This document shows, one piece after another, positions 40,987-53,301 of a stretch of DNA of 64,000 bases. Location: NCBI GenBank assembly GCA_018857735.1, contig JABMCL010000013.1, positions 715,001 through 779,000 of the forward strand. The letters run 5' to 3'. The notes below the pieces were generated by a model. It did not search any database. It saw only the letters and a program-made list of their open reading frames with translations, and was not told the origin of the DNA. The stretch comes from Alviniconcha marisindica. Its lineage: Eukaryota; Mollusca; Gastropoda; Provannidae. Position numbers and translations under genes: made by a program. The first letter of the stretch is position 1. Each line of letters starts with the position of its first letter.

Positions 40987-41914
40987 TATACATAAGTATC
41001 ACTAAATTATTACAACTCTACAACCAGTTTTTTTCTCCAGTCTTTACAAATGTCTGTCAGTGGTATCCTGAGGTGACCACGTGTGATTGACAGAACGCTA
41101 AAATTCTTATTAGTAACTAGCTTTACTTCCTCCTGTACTTTGCATAGCTTTTTTTCTTTTCTTTTAGTTTAAAAACAAACCAACAAAAACAAAACAAACA
41201 AAAAATCACCTCAAATGCAACAAAATTGGTTGTCCGGTTGTATCGGAAAACTAAAAATAATATCTGATAATTCCTTTCAAAATTCAGATTTTCAAATGTT
41301 CATTTCATTCGGCTGGTAAGATCCACAGGGATTGAAAGGGTGCAAAACCAAACCAGGAATTTGAGTAATATTTTCTTGAGATATGTATTTTAACCCCAAC
41401 CGTCCTTTTTTCTTCTTCTTTTATTTTCTTCTTTTTGTTTTGTTTTTGTTTGTTTGTTTGTTTGTTTTTGTTGTTGTTGTTTTGTTTTGCTCTTATGTAA
41501 CTTTCTTTCTTCTGAAATCCTGTGCCTGTTCCTTATTTGCAGCCGTTTTTCTGTGAAAGAAAACATTCACCGACCGAACTGTATGTGCAGCTTGTGTATG
41601 CGTGTGCGTGCGTGCGTGCGTGCGTATGTGTGTTTTTGTGTGTTAACTGTGATCATTTAATCAAATGTTGTACTTCTTTATTCAGGTACCACAAGCACTA
41701 CAACTTTACTAGACTTTCACGGACAAGTGGGTACATGTGACAAGTTGCCGCTGCTAATGCCAGAACAGCGACACATGCTTACCATTCTCAGTGTAATTAC
41801 ACTGCGTTTGAGCATCTATCAGAAAAGGCCAATACTCTCGATGAATGGATACTCCAAAGATACGAGATCAGCCTGTCCCATTGGTATTCGCTTTAATACT
41901 GCGATTTCTTTTGG

Positions 41915-42268
41915 CATGAAAAATACCTGGCACCTAAAACATGAAGATAACGAACTTGGCTGGAGTAAACTGTGCACTGATTTCACAGACTTAAAGATTC
42001 AGTTTACTTCAGTGACATAAGTGAGACTTCAAGTGAAGAATACATGGCACAACACTCAGGCGAGGCCGGCTAAAGAACTAGAGTAATCAGTAAGTACATC
42101 ATGCACTGATTCTCAAATTTCATGATTCGGCTTACTTTCAGTGAACATGAAGTGAGACTGAGTGAAGAAATCAAACATATGTGGCACCTTCGATGGGTAA
42201 AGATGTGGAGTAAATCATGCATCGAATTTCAAGTGAATTGACTCATTTCAAAATTCTGTTTACTTCAG
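41915..42268. repeat. ~130-bp degenerate tandem repeat
   Basis: Three diverged units share CATGAAGTGAGACT-AGTGAAGAA, ATGGCAC, GTAAA-TGTGCACTGATTT and TTCAGTTTACTTCAGTG. An ORF at 41727-42020 overlaps the first unit and has no recognisable homology. Confidence 0.6.
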
Positions 42269-42411
42269 GAAATAAAGCTACTGAGTTGGCATGAGGATGT
42301 GAGTCTGGTTCCAGCATTCAAATGTACGTCAGTTACTTCATCTGATAACAGCCGATATCTCAATCTCCGCGTCATCAATGGACGTGCGACATCACTTATT
42401 TTGTGTTATTA

Positions 42412-42414
<3 letters not shown>

Positions 42415-42450
<36 letters not shown>

Positions 42451-42470
42451 TATATATATATTATATAGTT
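42415..42470. repeat. (AAT)n(AT)n microsatellite
   Basis: About 12 AAT units then an AT run. Confidence 0.95.
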
Positions 42471-43127
42471 GTTTTTTTTAAAAGGAAACCACAAGTCTTT
42501 CGCTCCGATGCTGTATTTTATCTACGGTGAGGCAATTACGGCGGAAACTGTCTGGGTTTTTCGAGGGAAATATTCATTGTAATGTTTTGATTGGCTGAAG
42601 CTGCTCGGTGACTGACAGCTGGGAACCATCTAATAATGGATTTCAGTCTCAAGTTTGTTCTGGAGGCAGAGCATTACCCCAACACTGGGGTCTGAAGCTC
42701 CGGGATTTATTTTAAAATTTGCTTTCTTTGTACTTAATAAACTGAAGCAAGAGGACAACTTGCCACTCGTTTCTACTTTTTCATTGCTCTCGCGTGGAAC
42801 AAGTTCTGCTCATCACCGGTTTTAAAAAGGGCGTCATTGCCGAAAATTCGCTTATTTCTTTGGGACAAGGTTAGGTTAATTGTTGGTTTGTTATCCCAGT
42901 TCCTGAAATGGCTTCAGACGTTGGTCAAACAACATCGTCCAACCGACAGATGTCTGTAAAGTCGTAACCGTTGTTGACTCTTTTCATAAATATTATGACG
43001 TGTGCATTTGTAAAGAAGGCGTGTGTGTATATGTGTGTGTGTGTGTATGCGTGTGTGTGCGCGCGCGCGCGCGTTTTTGTTGCTTAAAATTATGCGAGTG
43101 ACAGCATCGGTGTGAACGAAAAGGCCA

Positions 43128-43350
43128 CCATTGTGAGTGAAGCTATGTATTATTGTGAGTGAAGCTATGTATCAGTGTGAGTGAGGATATGCGTCATTGT
43201 GTGTGAGCGAAGCTATGTATCATTGTGAGTGAGGCTATGTATCATTGTGAGGTTGTGTCACTGCGAGTGAGGCTATGTATCGTTATCAGTGAAACTATGT
43301 CTCACTGTGACCAAGGATCATTGTGAGACATGTGATCATTGCAAGTGAAA
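43128..43350. repeat. ~25-bp minisatellite
   Basis: Units of CATTGTGAGTGAAGCTATGT + ATCA, about 9 copies, degenerate toward the right. Confidence 0.85.
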
Positions 43351-44365
43351 CTTTGTCTTTCTTTGTATTGACTTGTTTTATTATTTGTCAAAGGTAGACA
43401 ACAGAATTTCCGTTTCATGATTAATAAAGCATTGTTGTTTTGTATTGTATGTTACCATCCGGTGAAGATCCTTTCCCGCATAGCAATAGGATCGTTTGAA
43501 AATGTTTACCCCCCCACCCCCGTACCACGTTCCGCATTTGCAAGTGTCTCAGTATAGCTGCCGCGAGAGGACTGAACTGGACGAATGATGTCCTGTTCTT
43601 CTTGAGGGCAGACCGCCGCCACGTCCTCCGTCCCCAAAAAAACCAACAACACACACACAACAACCCCCCCCCAAAAAAAAATAAAAGCACACACACACAC
43701 ACACACACACAAAACGAAACCAAACAACAACACCCCACCAAAACAACAACAACACACAAACAATAAAAAAAAAACACAAAAAACACACACAAAGACTATA
43801 TCTTTGCCCCCCTTCCCGCACCAATGTGGACTCCCTGAAGTTCACTGAAGGATTAGATAGGCCCTACATGTCACAGAGTAGATAAGGTCAGCACCGGCAA
43901 AAGCCGGGCATAATCAATGAATGACAGGGTCACAGGAGTTGATGCAGTGCGCACAATCAGCTTTCCCTTCCGGCTTTTGTTTGGCGGCATAAAAACAACA
44001 ACAACAAATTGATGAACAAAATTATAGAAAGGAAGCCCAGGCCAAAACAAAAACCCGCACAGAGATAAATTATCAATAGCTACCCGTCAGCACGGTTTTT
44101 GTTCCGCGCAAGTGCTGACCAAGGGATACAACTACTGCAAAGATTGATATGAAAAGATCAGCATAGTTATTCCTCTCTCTGGCATTTCGCTTGCAAACGC
44201 GAAACAAAAGTTGCGGAACATGGTACATAGATAGGGTGGGGGGTGGGGGTAAACATTTCAAAGGATCCTATGCAGAAAAGGATCTTCACAACACACACCT
44301 AACCTGTGTGTGTACGGGTCAAGTTCCAAGATGTGTATACGAATCACATTGTATGTAAAAATAAA

Positions 44366-44400
44366 GTCTGTGGACGTTAAGCACCATGTTTACTTACTAG
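44366..44400 (+). mobile_element. SINE family A tail fragment
   Basis: GTCTGTGGACGTTAAGCACC followed by ATGTTTACTTACTAG is the 3' end of family A without its head. It lies 43 bp upstream of a near-complete copy. Confidence 0.65.
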
Positions 44401-44442
44401 TTTCAGTGCTATAAATGGTTCTGGTCCTGCTTACCTCTCTCT

Positions 44443-44703
44443 GTGAGCCGGTTTGGCCTAACGGTAAGGCGTTAGGCTGGTAAGCGGAAGGACCTCCGTT
44501 CGATACCGCTTCGGCTCTCCTTTCTCTTCAAAAAGGTTGTGGTTTGTGGACACTGTCTTGTGACTTTGTCCATCACTTCCTACTGAAACATTAAAATGGC
44601 TCTCATCGCTGCCCATCTTAATGCAGAAGTCATTCTGGTGGTGACAGTGTAGCGAAAGGTATATAATCCTCCCCAATAAGCCGTACGGTTTCTGTGGACG
44701 TTA
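44443..44703 (+). mobile_element. tRNA-derived SINE family A, short tail
   Basis: Plus-strand copy with A box TGGCCTAACGG and B box CGTTCGATACC. The tail is internally shortened, stopping at GTGGACGTTA. CTTACCTCT occurs at 44430-44438 and 44704-44712, a probable TSD. Confidence 0.8.
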
Positions 44704-44719
44704 CTTACCTCTGAACTGC

Positions 44720-44952
44720 TACAGGTTTACACTCCATCTCGTGCACTACTCTTTTGACACCCGCATGCTGAAAATCCAGCAATATAAACGCAAGGCTCAT
44801 GGCTTTCGCACTTTCTCTTGCTTTGGACCCCATATTTGGAATTCACTCCCGCAAGACCTTAGACACCGCTCAACCCCGTCATCTTTTAAAGCCAAACTCT
44901 TCTCACAGTATTTCCGCCCCAACTAATATCAATACCCAGTTTCTGCTACAGT

Positions 44953-45043
<91 letters not shown>

Positions 45044-45187
45044 CGTTTCTATATAATGCCGTATGTAAACTGTTTTGATAGGACTGTCCTCTACGTACGT
45101 ATAGAATACTGTATTTAGGTTAATATGTATGATGTGAGCGCTCAGAGCGTTGATGAGCGCATGATAGATGTACATTATTATTATTAT
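44720..45187 (+). mobile_element. LINE 3' end: C-terminus of ORF2 plus 3' UTR with embedded (GT)n
   Basis: The frame at 44741-44926 ends FGPHIWNSLPQDLRH..SFKAKLF, the typical C-terminus of CR1/L2/Jockey-type LINE polyproteins (GPxLWNSLPxxLR..SFKxxLK). After the stop come CAGTTTCTGCTACAGTCA, a (GT)n tract, a conserved block with GTGAGCGCTCAGAGCGTTGATGAGCG-like sequence, and (ATT)n. The 5' part of the element is absent. Confidence 0.8.
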
Positions 45188-45189
45188 TA

Positions 45190-46860
45190 TCATTGTGTGT
45201 GTCTATACAGTGCCCATATGGCTGCCAGTGTCTGGGATTTTTTAACGTGCGCTGAGATGTTGCTGAAAGGTGGCTCTTGGAGAAAAATTCTGTCGCACCG
45301 GGGACTCGAACCCTACGGAAACGTGCTGAAATCGTACATATTTGCCACTGCACAACATTTTATTCTCCGGACATTTTCACAAAGATCTAAACAATGAAAT
45401 GAATACTGGTGCTTTTATTGTTAAGACATTAAGCTGACTTGGATCTAGTGGAATATTCTTATAAAGCGTTTCCAGTCTTTCTTTTTACTACATACAATCA
45501 CTAACAATGCTAGAGAACAACACGAGACAAATAATCTTCAAAGCTGTACATGTGCAATCACACCCAAGAAATTTCAAGACAATTCTAAAAGGATTGTTGG
45601 TGGAGTTCTGCTGCAATGTTTGAGAACACAAGAAAAGTTTGGAGCAGAATGTAAATTTTAACGTAGAAACAAAAGATGGCGCATGCCATGAAACATTTCG
45701 TCCAAAACACGAGAGGGTTTCATATCAGAGCGAATGCCCGTAATCACCTGACACAGTTGTAAAAGAAAAGAAAGATGGAATCTGACTGCATTATGGGATT
45801 GGGGGGGCGCGGCGAGCGTAAATCTTTATATATATATATATATATTATTTTTTATAGCTAGAACAAAATAACTGAAAGTGTTCCAATAAAACAAAATACA
45901 TATCGCATATAAAGGAGATCAAAACACACGAGAGATTGAAATTGAACGCCTTTTTAACAGCACACAACAAAACAACAAGCATCTTTGGGGCAGACTTTGC
46001 CGTTGTCAAAGCATCAGACAGAGAAGTTATTCCACACAAGACTGTTGGGCAAGTCAAAAGAAATGAAACTCCATGTGTAGTGCGTCATTCTGATGCTTTA
46101 CAGATGCAACATTTGCTGAAAAACGTAGTTTCGTTGTATAATAACATCGAGAAAAAGAAAAAAAGAAAAAAGAAGGCGATGAAGAAAATTTTAGGTTCAA
46201 CCTCAACCTCCCGTGTATTTTGCTGTTTTTACACGCAGAAAGATAATTACGACAAACAAGATTTTATTTGTTTGTTGTTGTCTTCATTAAGCGAGTTCTG
46301 CTAACAGCAATGAGTCGTTCATTCCATTCTGCTTAATGTCCTCAGATGCTAAAAAGCAAATTAGGGACAATCTGGTGAACAATCTTGTCTTGGATATAAC
46401 ACACAGACAGCAACGACGGCTTGCGTTAGCTCGGATAGTCTGTTAGGGGCCACTTGTTGCTTTGTTTTCATTTCTGATTTAAAAAACCCTTAATTCAGTG
46501 CCCCCCCTCCCCTCCCCTTTTAAGGGCAACTAATTTTTGACGCTTCTCACGTATAGAAGTCTTTGAATACTAAGTTCAGTGCGAAAGAACAGACGCAGCA
46601 CTAGCCAAGGTCCATCAAACGTCTGGACTGTGCGTCCAAGAGACAAAACATTCCTGACAAAAATCAGAAATCTACCGGAAAACATCAGCCACTTTGTGTC
46701 ATGCTGTAGTTTCATAACAAGCATATTCTTCTGGGGGCGGGGGCGGGGCGGGGGGGGGCGGAGAAAGAAGAAAAAGAAAGAAAAAGAAGAAGTAGGTACA
46801 CGCCAATGTAATACTAAATCAGTGTAACTTATTGCTTTCTGTTAAGAGAGAGTACAAAGA
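45190..46860. other. Intergenic with a possible third retroelement fragment
   Basis: 45220-45312 contains TTTTTAACGTGCGCTGAGAT and ends GGGGACTCGAACCCT, whose inverse AGGGTTCGAGTCCCC is B-box-like, so a SINE fragment is possible. The rest shows no gene. G-rich stretch at 46734-46760. Confidence 0.4.
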
Positions 46861-46870
46861 CTGAGTGAGG

Positions 46871-47168
46871 AAAGATTCAAAAGAACGCTTATTTGTTATG
46901 ACATAGACGCACAATCTGCAAACTGTCGGGGTAATCCCTTCGTCAAGCGACAACACGACACTTAAACAACAGTTAAATGGTTCAAAAGAATGGTTCTTCC
47001 CAGCACTGAGCAGCAACTTAACCAAAATGAGGTAAGTCATCTCATTTTTCATCGTTTTTAACCGTTTAACTGTTGTTTAAGTGTCGTTTTGTCGCTTGAC
47101 GAAGAAGGGGATTACCCCCAAAATTTGCAGATTATGTGTCTATGTCATATTAAATCTTTTGAATCTTT
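46871..47168. mobile_element. Foldback element, copy 2 of the same family
   Basis: Arms AAAGATTCAAAAGA at the left and TCTTTTGAATCTTT at the right are inverted. Inner arms share TGTCGGGGTAATCCC, TCGTCAAGCGACAA and CACTTAAACAACAGTTAAA with their inverses. TGTTTGGATCTTGTTTTAGA just right of it matches (inverted) the left flank of copy 1, so the true ends may be wider. Confidence 0.78.
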
Positions 47169-47708
47169 TGTGTTTGGATCTTGTTTTAGAACGCTAGCTG
47201 TCATTCATGGTTTTTTGTTTGTTTGTTTTTTGAGTGGGGAAAGATTGAGTGGGGAAAAAGCACAGAGACTACAACTGACTGGTAAAATGTGTTTTGGTGG
47301 TGTGAGTAAAGGTGCTTCTTAACAGACAGGGTAGAAGAAATCTGAAGAAAAAACACACACCAATGAACAAAACCTATTGTATTACAACATTTCATACCCC
47401 CATTATTTCAGTTTGAAATGAACCCCCACGCATTTTCCTGAAAGAAAACAACGGGCTTACACAATAATGCGGGTTGATTGAAATTATTGCGTAAATTAAT
47501 GAGCAAAAATTCACAGCAAAATACTCAAGATGCTGTTAAATCAAAATACGTAGCAGCAACTTAGGCCAATTATTCAAACAATGCTTTGCCATGATCTTCG
47601 AGATGGCTGCCAGTACACAAAGGAAATACAAGAATTTGTGAAAATTGTTCTTACTTTACCCACATACTGTATGTATCCATTTGTTAATAATGATCCTGTA
47701 AACGGAAG

Positions 47709-47716
47709 GGAGGGAG

Positions 47717-47751
<35 letters not shown>

Positions 47752-47807
47752 AGAAAGAGGGAGAGAAAAAGAGAGAGGGAGAGAGAGACAGAGAGAGAGA
47801 CAGAGAA
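47709..47807. repeat. (GA)n-rich microsatellite
   Basis: GA and GGGA runs with interruptions. A (TA)n lies at 47861-47880. Confidence 0.93.
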
Positions 47808-50800
47808 ATGTGTGCAGCCCTTTAAAGTGAAAGCATTATAAAAATGAAGTTGACAATTTTTATATATATATATATATATGTAACTGATACTCATTCCCCT
47901 TCCATCCCCGAAAATAAAACAAACACAAAAATAAAAACTTTAAACCAAAAAATGCTGTCTTTGAGTCTATAACATTTTTATATATATTTTAAATCCATCG
48001 AACAACACTACAAACAAGGTGAAATAGAGATGAACATCAAAATGTCTGGTTGACAACACCAACATCAATTGTCCAGACCAGCTGACCATGTGGCCAACCA
48101 GCTTCTCATTGCACATCAAAAAGCAGCACACAATCATCGAAGTAGTCATTGGTACAACGACATGACAACTCACAAAGTTCAAGTATCAAGATGAATGAAT
48201 ACAAAAATAAGGCAAGAACAAAGAAACAAAAACAAAAACAAAATTGCAGATTTTTTTGTTTCTTTTTTATATATAATTTATTTAAAGTTGTAACTGGTTA
48301 CTAGACACGAGCAGCCCAGCCAAAAGGGCCACTGATGTATATGAAGTGATGGTGATATTTACATCTGTGACGTGAAGCACTTGATCACATACATATGTAA
48401 CAATCAACACTGGAAGGATGAAGCGAAATGAGTGACTGAACAAACAGAACAACAATGAGAACAAAGGTTCACGTGATAATGAGTACAGACAGGGAGAAAT
48501 CATCGAAATGCATTAGCTGATTAGAAACAAAGATGTGCCCGGAACATCATCTTCACATACAGAGAACATGGACAATCTTTACACTTGTGAGTTATTACAT
48601 CACAAATAGTGCTGACACATTTGGCCTTTTTTTCTCTCTCTCCCTTCTCTCTCTTCCTCTCCCCCCTCCCATTTTTCAGTTGAGTTAGAGTTGCTGTCAC
48701 TGTCTGCCCCTGACAACAGGTACATTATGGTGGACTGGTCACTTCTGTCAAGCGTTTTGTACAGTGCCCTGGGTGTTCATAAAGCCACAACTTACTCATG
48801 GCAGCTGCACAAAGTATGTGCACATTTCTGTGTGGTCACCGTCAAGCATACTTTACATGCAAACATGAATCATGGTCTTGCCCCTGGATTACACATACAG
48901 ACTGATACAGTCTGGTTTTGTGGGTTTACTCAGGGAATATTACCTGGGTGGCTACTGAATGTGTGTTGTGAGCGCACAGACTGGCAGTGAACCAGAGACA
49001 GTGTAAATATTCCCACTGTATGCTGAAATCATGACAATCAAGCTGTTTATCTGGCTCTTTTGCCAAAAAGCGTGAGGATAACAACAACAAGAACAATAAC
49101 CACTAACGACAAAAAATAAATAGTGTGATGATAATACCGTTCAAATATTTGTTATTTTTTACATTATTATCATCCCATGATCACTATTATTACAATTATA
49201 ATTACAATTATAGGTGGGTGCACTGATTTTACCACTCCAAGTCATTTCAAAGCACCAAAGGGGCAGCTATTTTGAAGCATGTAACTAACAGGACGTTTTT
49301 AATGTGCGTGTAAACTATCAGTCCATTATTTAAAGTGACTGTTCATAAGCTTTTTAATAATCCAAACAAACTTCAAACTGTACCATGCTAGGCAGAGGTG
49401 AATGGACAATCTCAAGTAATGCACCAGACACCAACATGATGAACGTGGCTATTTTGGACACACGTGTGTACGGCACACAAACACTTGCACTGATGAGTAA
49501 CAACATATCCAAGGAAAACATGACAATAATCGTGTAATGTCTGTACAGTAGTGCATTGCTCTGTGAACCTTTTACTTATCGACAAGGTGGTTCCATCCTC
49601 TGAGAGTGACTTGCAGTTGTACAAGAGACAGTTAGTGGGCGCCTCAAATTTGAGGACATACAGCACACACACTCACACAAACACACACACGCAAACATGT
49701 ATGCGCACAGGAGTCTTATATCAAACATGCAAGTACAAAACAAGTGGCTACTAGCATGTGACAATGTTAAAGACATCTCCATATCTCACTAAAAATGAAT
49801 GAATAAATAAATACAAATTCTCGGACAACTCACATTCAAAACAGAAAAACCTGTTTGTTTTATAACCCTCCAAGTGATGCTGGAAAAGGCTCAAGGTCAA
49901 TCATCATGAAAACTGGTATGAACATAAAACAGAAATTATCATGCACCATTTTAAAGATCACATCCTAGAAATTGCCAATGTCACGGTTTTAGCTGTGGAA
50001 GGAAATGTATTATTTATCCGCCTTGAATTAATGCATTTCCTCAAAACATTATCTTCCTCATTATGTCCATGAATGCAACAATCACATAAAGTCTGAACAG
50101 AAGAAAATAAAACCTTGTGAAGAAAACAACTTTCATATTCTGTTGCCAATGTGACTTACTTCAATCAAGCTGATCAAAACTGTTATAAAAAGGACATTAT
50201 CCCATGCACAGTCTGAAAGAACGACTGTAAACAAACAACCTTGAGAAAGGACCCATGTTAAATTTCTGCACTGCCTGTATTCAAGTCAATTACCTCCCTT
50301 GTGAAATAATACCTGCCCAAGACTCAAAAAGTGTGCAACATTGTTAATCCGTGTGAGAACCATAGAAAGTTTAACAAAAAGAACACAGGAAAAACCAACA
50401 ATATACAACTTGCAGTTTTACCTTTCTAACGCCCATGTGACTTTCAAGTAAGGTCAAGGCCATCAGTATGTATCATCACATGTTATGTGCAACATGAGAG
50501 ACTCCTCTTCGACAGTGTCTGAAGAACCCCAACTAAAAAGATTTTCAAGTCTGAAAATGCATTATGTACCACCCTGTAAGTTGAATAAGCACTGATGTCA
50601 AAAACAGCATAAATTTCATGATCTGTTCTACTTGACAACAGTCATACAAAGTTTGAATTTGATCAAATGATTGATGCTAATGTCACCTTGAAACATGGCC
50701 ACAGGCAGTGGTATAAACAGATAAAGCTCAGTAAACACTATCTACCACCATGGAAAGTTTGAGATTTATCACTTTTACAGAATTCAAGACAGTCAAAACT

Positions 50801-52144
50801 TGAAGGTTCCTGACATTGAAAAGTCAAAGAGATCTGAAAGCATTACTCAAAATGTTATCAAAACAAGTGAATTAAACTTAGAACAAAAGTATGTCTTTGA
50901 AACTGTCTTATGGATAACACACTAACTGACTGACTAAGGCAGTAACTGTCACCGCCAGAATCCATTATTCATTTTCTGAATACATGAAGAGCTGCTAACT
51001 GTGTATTTTAACAGCATTAATGTTTTCTTTTTTTGTATGTATCTTGGACCCCTCCCCCAACTCCACCCCCATCCCCAAAAAGAGAGAAAGACCAAAACCG
51101 AAGCAGAATGCAGTTATTATTCTACAATAATAAACTTGCAAATAGTGACCCAAAACTGAGACACTGATTTTTTCCACACACAGATACGTTTGCACATTTG
51201 AAAGCAATTTGCATAAGTTGTTTCATCACTACAAATTGACAAGATTGTTCAAATACCTACAAATGTGTTCCTTTAAATCACTGATGATATCATCATCACT
51301 GAAATTTCACTCTCATGAAACTGTTAATATCATACTAAAACTCCAAAGATGAACATAAGAGAAATCTGCTGAAGCGATGTAACAAGCTTTATTTGGCACT
51401 AAGTTCTTGCTACTCGACCAATGACATAATCTCTTGGCTTCACACTCACAACTGCTTAAACAGAAACTCACACATCTTACATTCATCAAGAAGTCAAGTG
51501 CAATATGTAAGTACTGACAGTCTATCAAAAGTAACACAGCATGTCTCAGTATCTAGTTATGCTTGACAAACCATTTTAAATAAACCATAATGGTTGCAAA
51601 TTCTTAGTCAATTGGTGTCAACAATCAATTGTAGTTGTAAATTTTCAGCAACTCCATGCTCAGCTGCAGGTTAAGTTGTAAACTCTTAATGAAAGTGCAG
51701 TGTCAGTGAATACTTTCCCCAAGTTTGTACACAAGTCATATAAGCACAAGGGGTTGAGGACACACTACATTTTACTGAGTATGAATGAAATGTTCTCACA
51801 AAAATTGCCTCAGGGCACAGGATGTCAGTCAGTGAAACCTTCCTTGAAGGTTGGTCACCATTGTTTGTATATTGGACTGTATGTCTGAGACTCTTGATAT
51901 TGTTGTTACACATGTAGTGTTTACATTTACAACTTTTTTTTCCTCAGCACTTTTAGTCAATTTCTTACATTTGAAGAGTTAGCTCTGATATTCATTCATC
52001 TCATTCAACCAATCTGTGCAATTGTCGTTTCATGTAATTGTGAATATTTTCACATCTGTAAAAACCACAGATGAGCAGAAAGAGATAAAGTAGGTCCACT
52101 TCAAATGAGTGTGATTTGAGCAGGCAACATACTGTTACATCTGC

Positions 52145-52306
52145 ACAGTGGAACTACTCTAAAAACAAAGCAAAAATGGTCTTAAAACAGGGGTGGGTCC
52201 TTGATCAGGAATTCATCCACATGGAAATTTGAAGGAAACAGTTTCAGAAAAAAGGGGTCTTAAAACAGGGGTGGTTTCTTCTCATGGTGGTCCCCCATTC
52301 CACTGT
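52145..52306. mobile_element. Short TIR element (ACAGTGGAA ends)
   Basis: ACAGTGGAA at 52145-52153 and its inverse TTCCACTGT at 52298-52306. Inside, GTCTTAAAACAGGGGTGG occurs twice, 90 bp apart. It resembles widespread CAGTGGAACC-ended hAT/mariner-like MITEs. The TIR is short, so the call is tentative. Confidence 0.5.
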
Positions 52307-53116
52307 ATTTTGGAAATGACTGCAAAAGAAACTAGGAGTGTGTGCAGCACCTAACTTACTGACAGCTGAGCACATTCTGTCAGCTTTCATGTTTCATATA
52401 CAACAGCACCGTAAGATTCTACATGATTGGTCCAGCTTACAACCAAGAGCATTTAAACAGGCTGTGGTACAATTTCACAGCTCCAGTGGAAAAGATGTTA
52501 ATGTTTTCTCTTCCACACAATGTAATGGAAACCATTTCGGACTTCAGACACTATGCACACCATTTACTACCGTCAATACCAAACTGAACATTTTGGTATC
52601 CTCAAAGATGCCCAAACAAGTGAGAGGAAAAGATCATGCCAAATCTGAGTCCATGAGTCCTTACTACAACTAAATCTGTACCTCTAAGGCAGCACAACGC
52701 CACCAGCATCAAATAAATACATTTTCCCTGTGGTCCTGTTTTGGGTGGTGCCAGCCCAGCCAAGAACTGACAAAGCAGCCTCGGTGTTGAAGAAGAAACT
52801 GGTGCTGATGTCAAGCACAGAGCACCATTGTGAAGGTTGAAGTCAACTGATGCCCACACACTACACACAATGCTTTGCAGACTTCTGACACAGCTGGCTG
52901 GCTCATAGGCCATACAGTTGGGTGTGAGTATGGAAACTAGTACAGGTTGCCAGGCTGGCAATACTAAGCGTGATGGACACAAGTGAAGCATCTACCAGCT
53001 GGGGGTATTAGTTTTACTGTCACCAGTCAAGCAGCCACTGACATAGCAGGGGTCAAAGAAGCACATCAGGTGGGTGGCGGTAAGGATTGGGTGAAAGGGA
53101 GGTTAGTGGTTGGTGG

Positions 53117-53301
53117 TCACTCAATACACTTTGAGATAAAGTCCAAAAATCGGCGGGCATATTGGTCGGGCCGCACAGTGGATATTTCTGCACCAGCGCC
53201 ATGCTTGACAGTCTTTGCAGCCTGTGCAGTGCGCTTTTTCATTCCATACTTGGTCAGGACGTCAATCAACGCCATGAAGTAAATCTCTGATTTGGAAGAT
53301 G
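53117..53301 (-). CDS. PIP4K2: PIP4K2 exon 9: DFG-equivalent, activation loop, C-terminus
   Basis: Acceptor TGCAG; the first two bases complete Ala. Then [20 protein letters not shown] (catalytic Asp in LID), [20 protein letters not shown] (activation loop, with the Ala that gives PI5P specificity) and [14 protein letters not shown], stop TGA at 53119-53117. A (CA)n tract sits just upstream of the acceptor. Confidence 0.96.

Larger units (their letters stand above)
47600..53116 (-). other. CpG-poor stretch downstream of PIP4K2, possible long 3' UTR
   Basis: No coding homology is seen. Many 60-base lines have zero or one CpG, as in the PIP4K2 introns, whereas CpG becomes more frequent below about 47.6 kb. 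An AATAAA on the minus strand sits at 48282-48277, near that boundary, and another at about 51393-51388. It may be a transcribed 3' UTR; that is inference. It also holds one MITE (52145-52306). Confidence 0.35.

Noticed and set aside
41727..42020. 97-codon plus-strand ORF as a gene
   Set aside because: No recognisable family, weak composition, and its 3' half lies in a degenerate ~130-bp tandem repeat.
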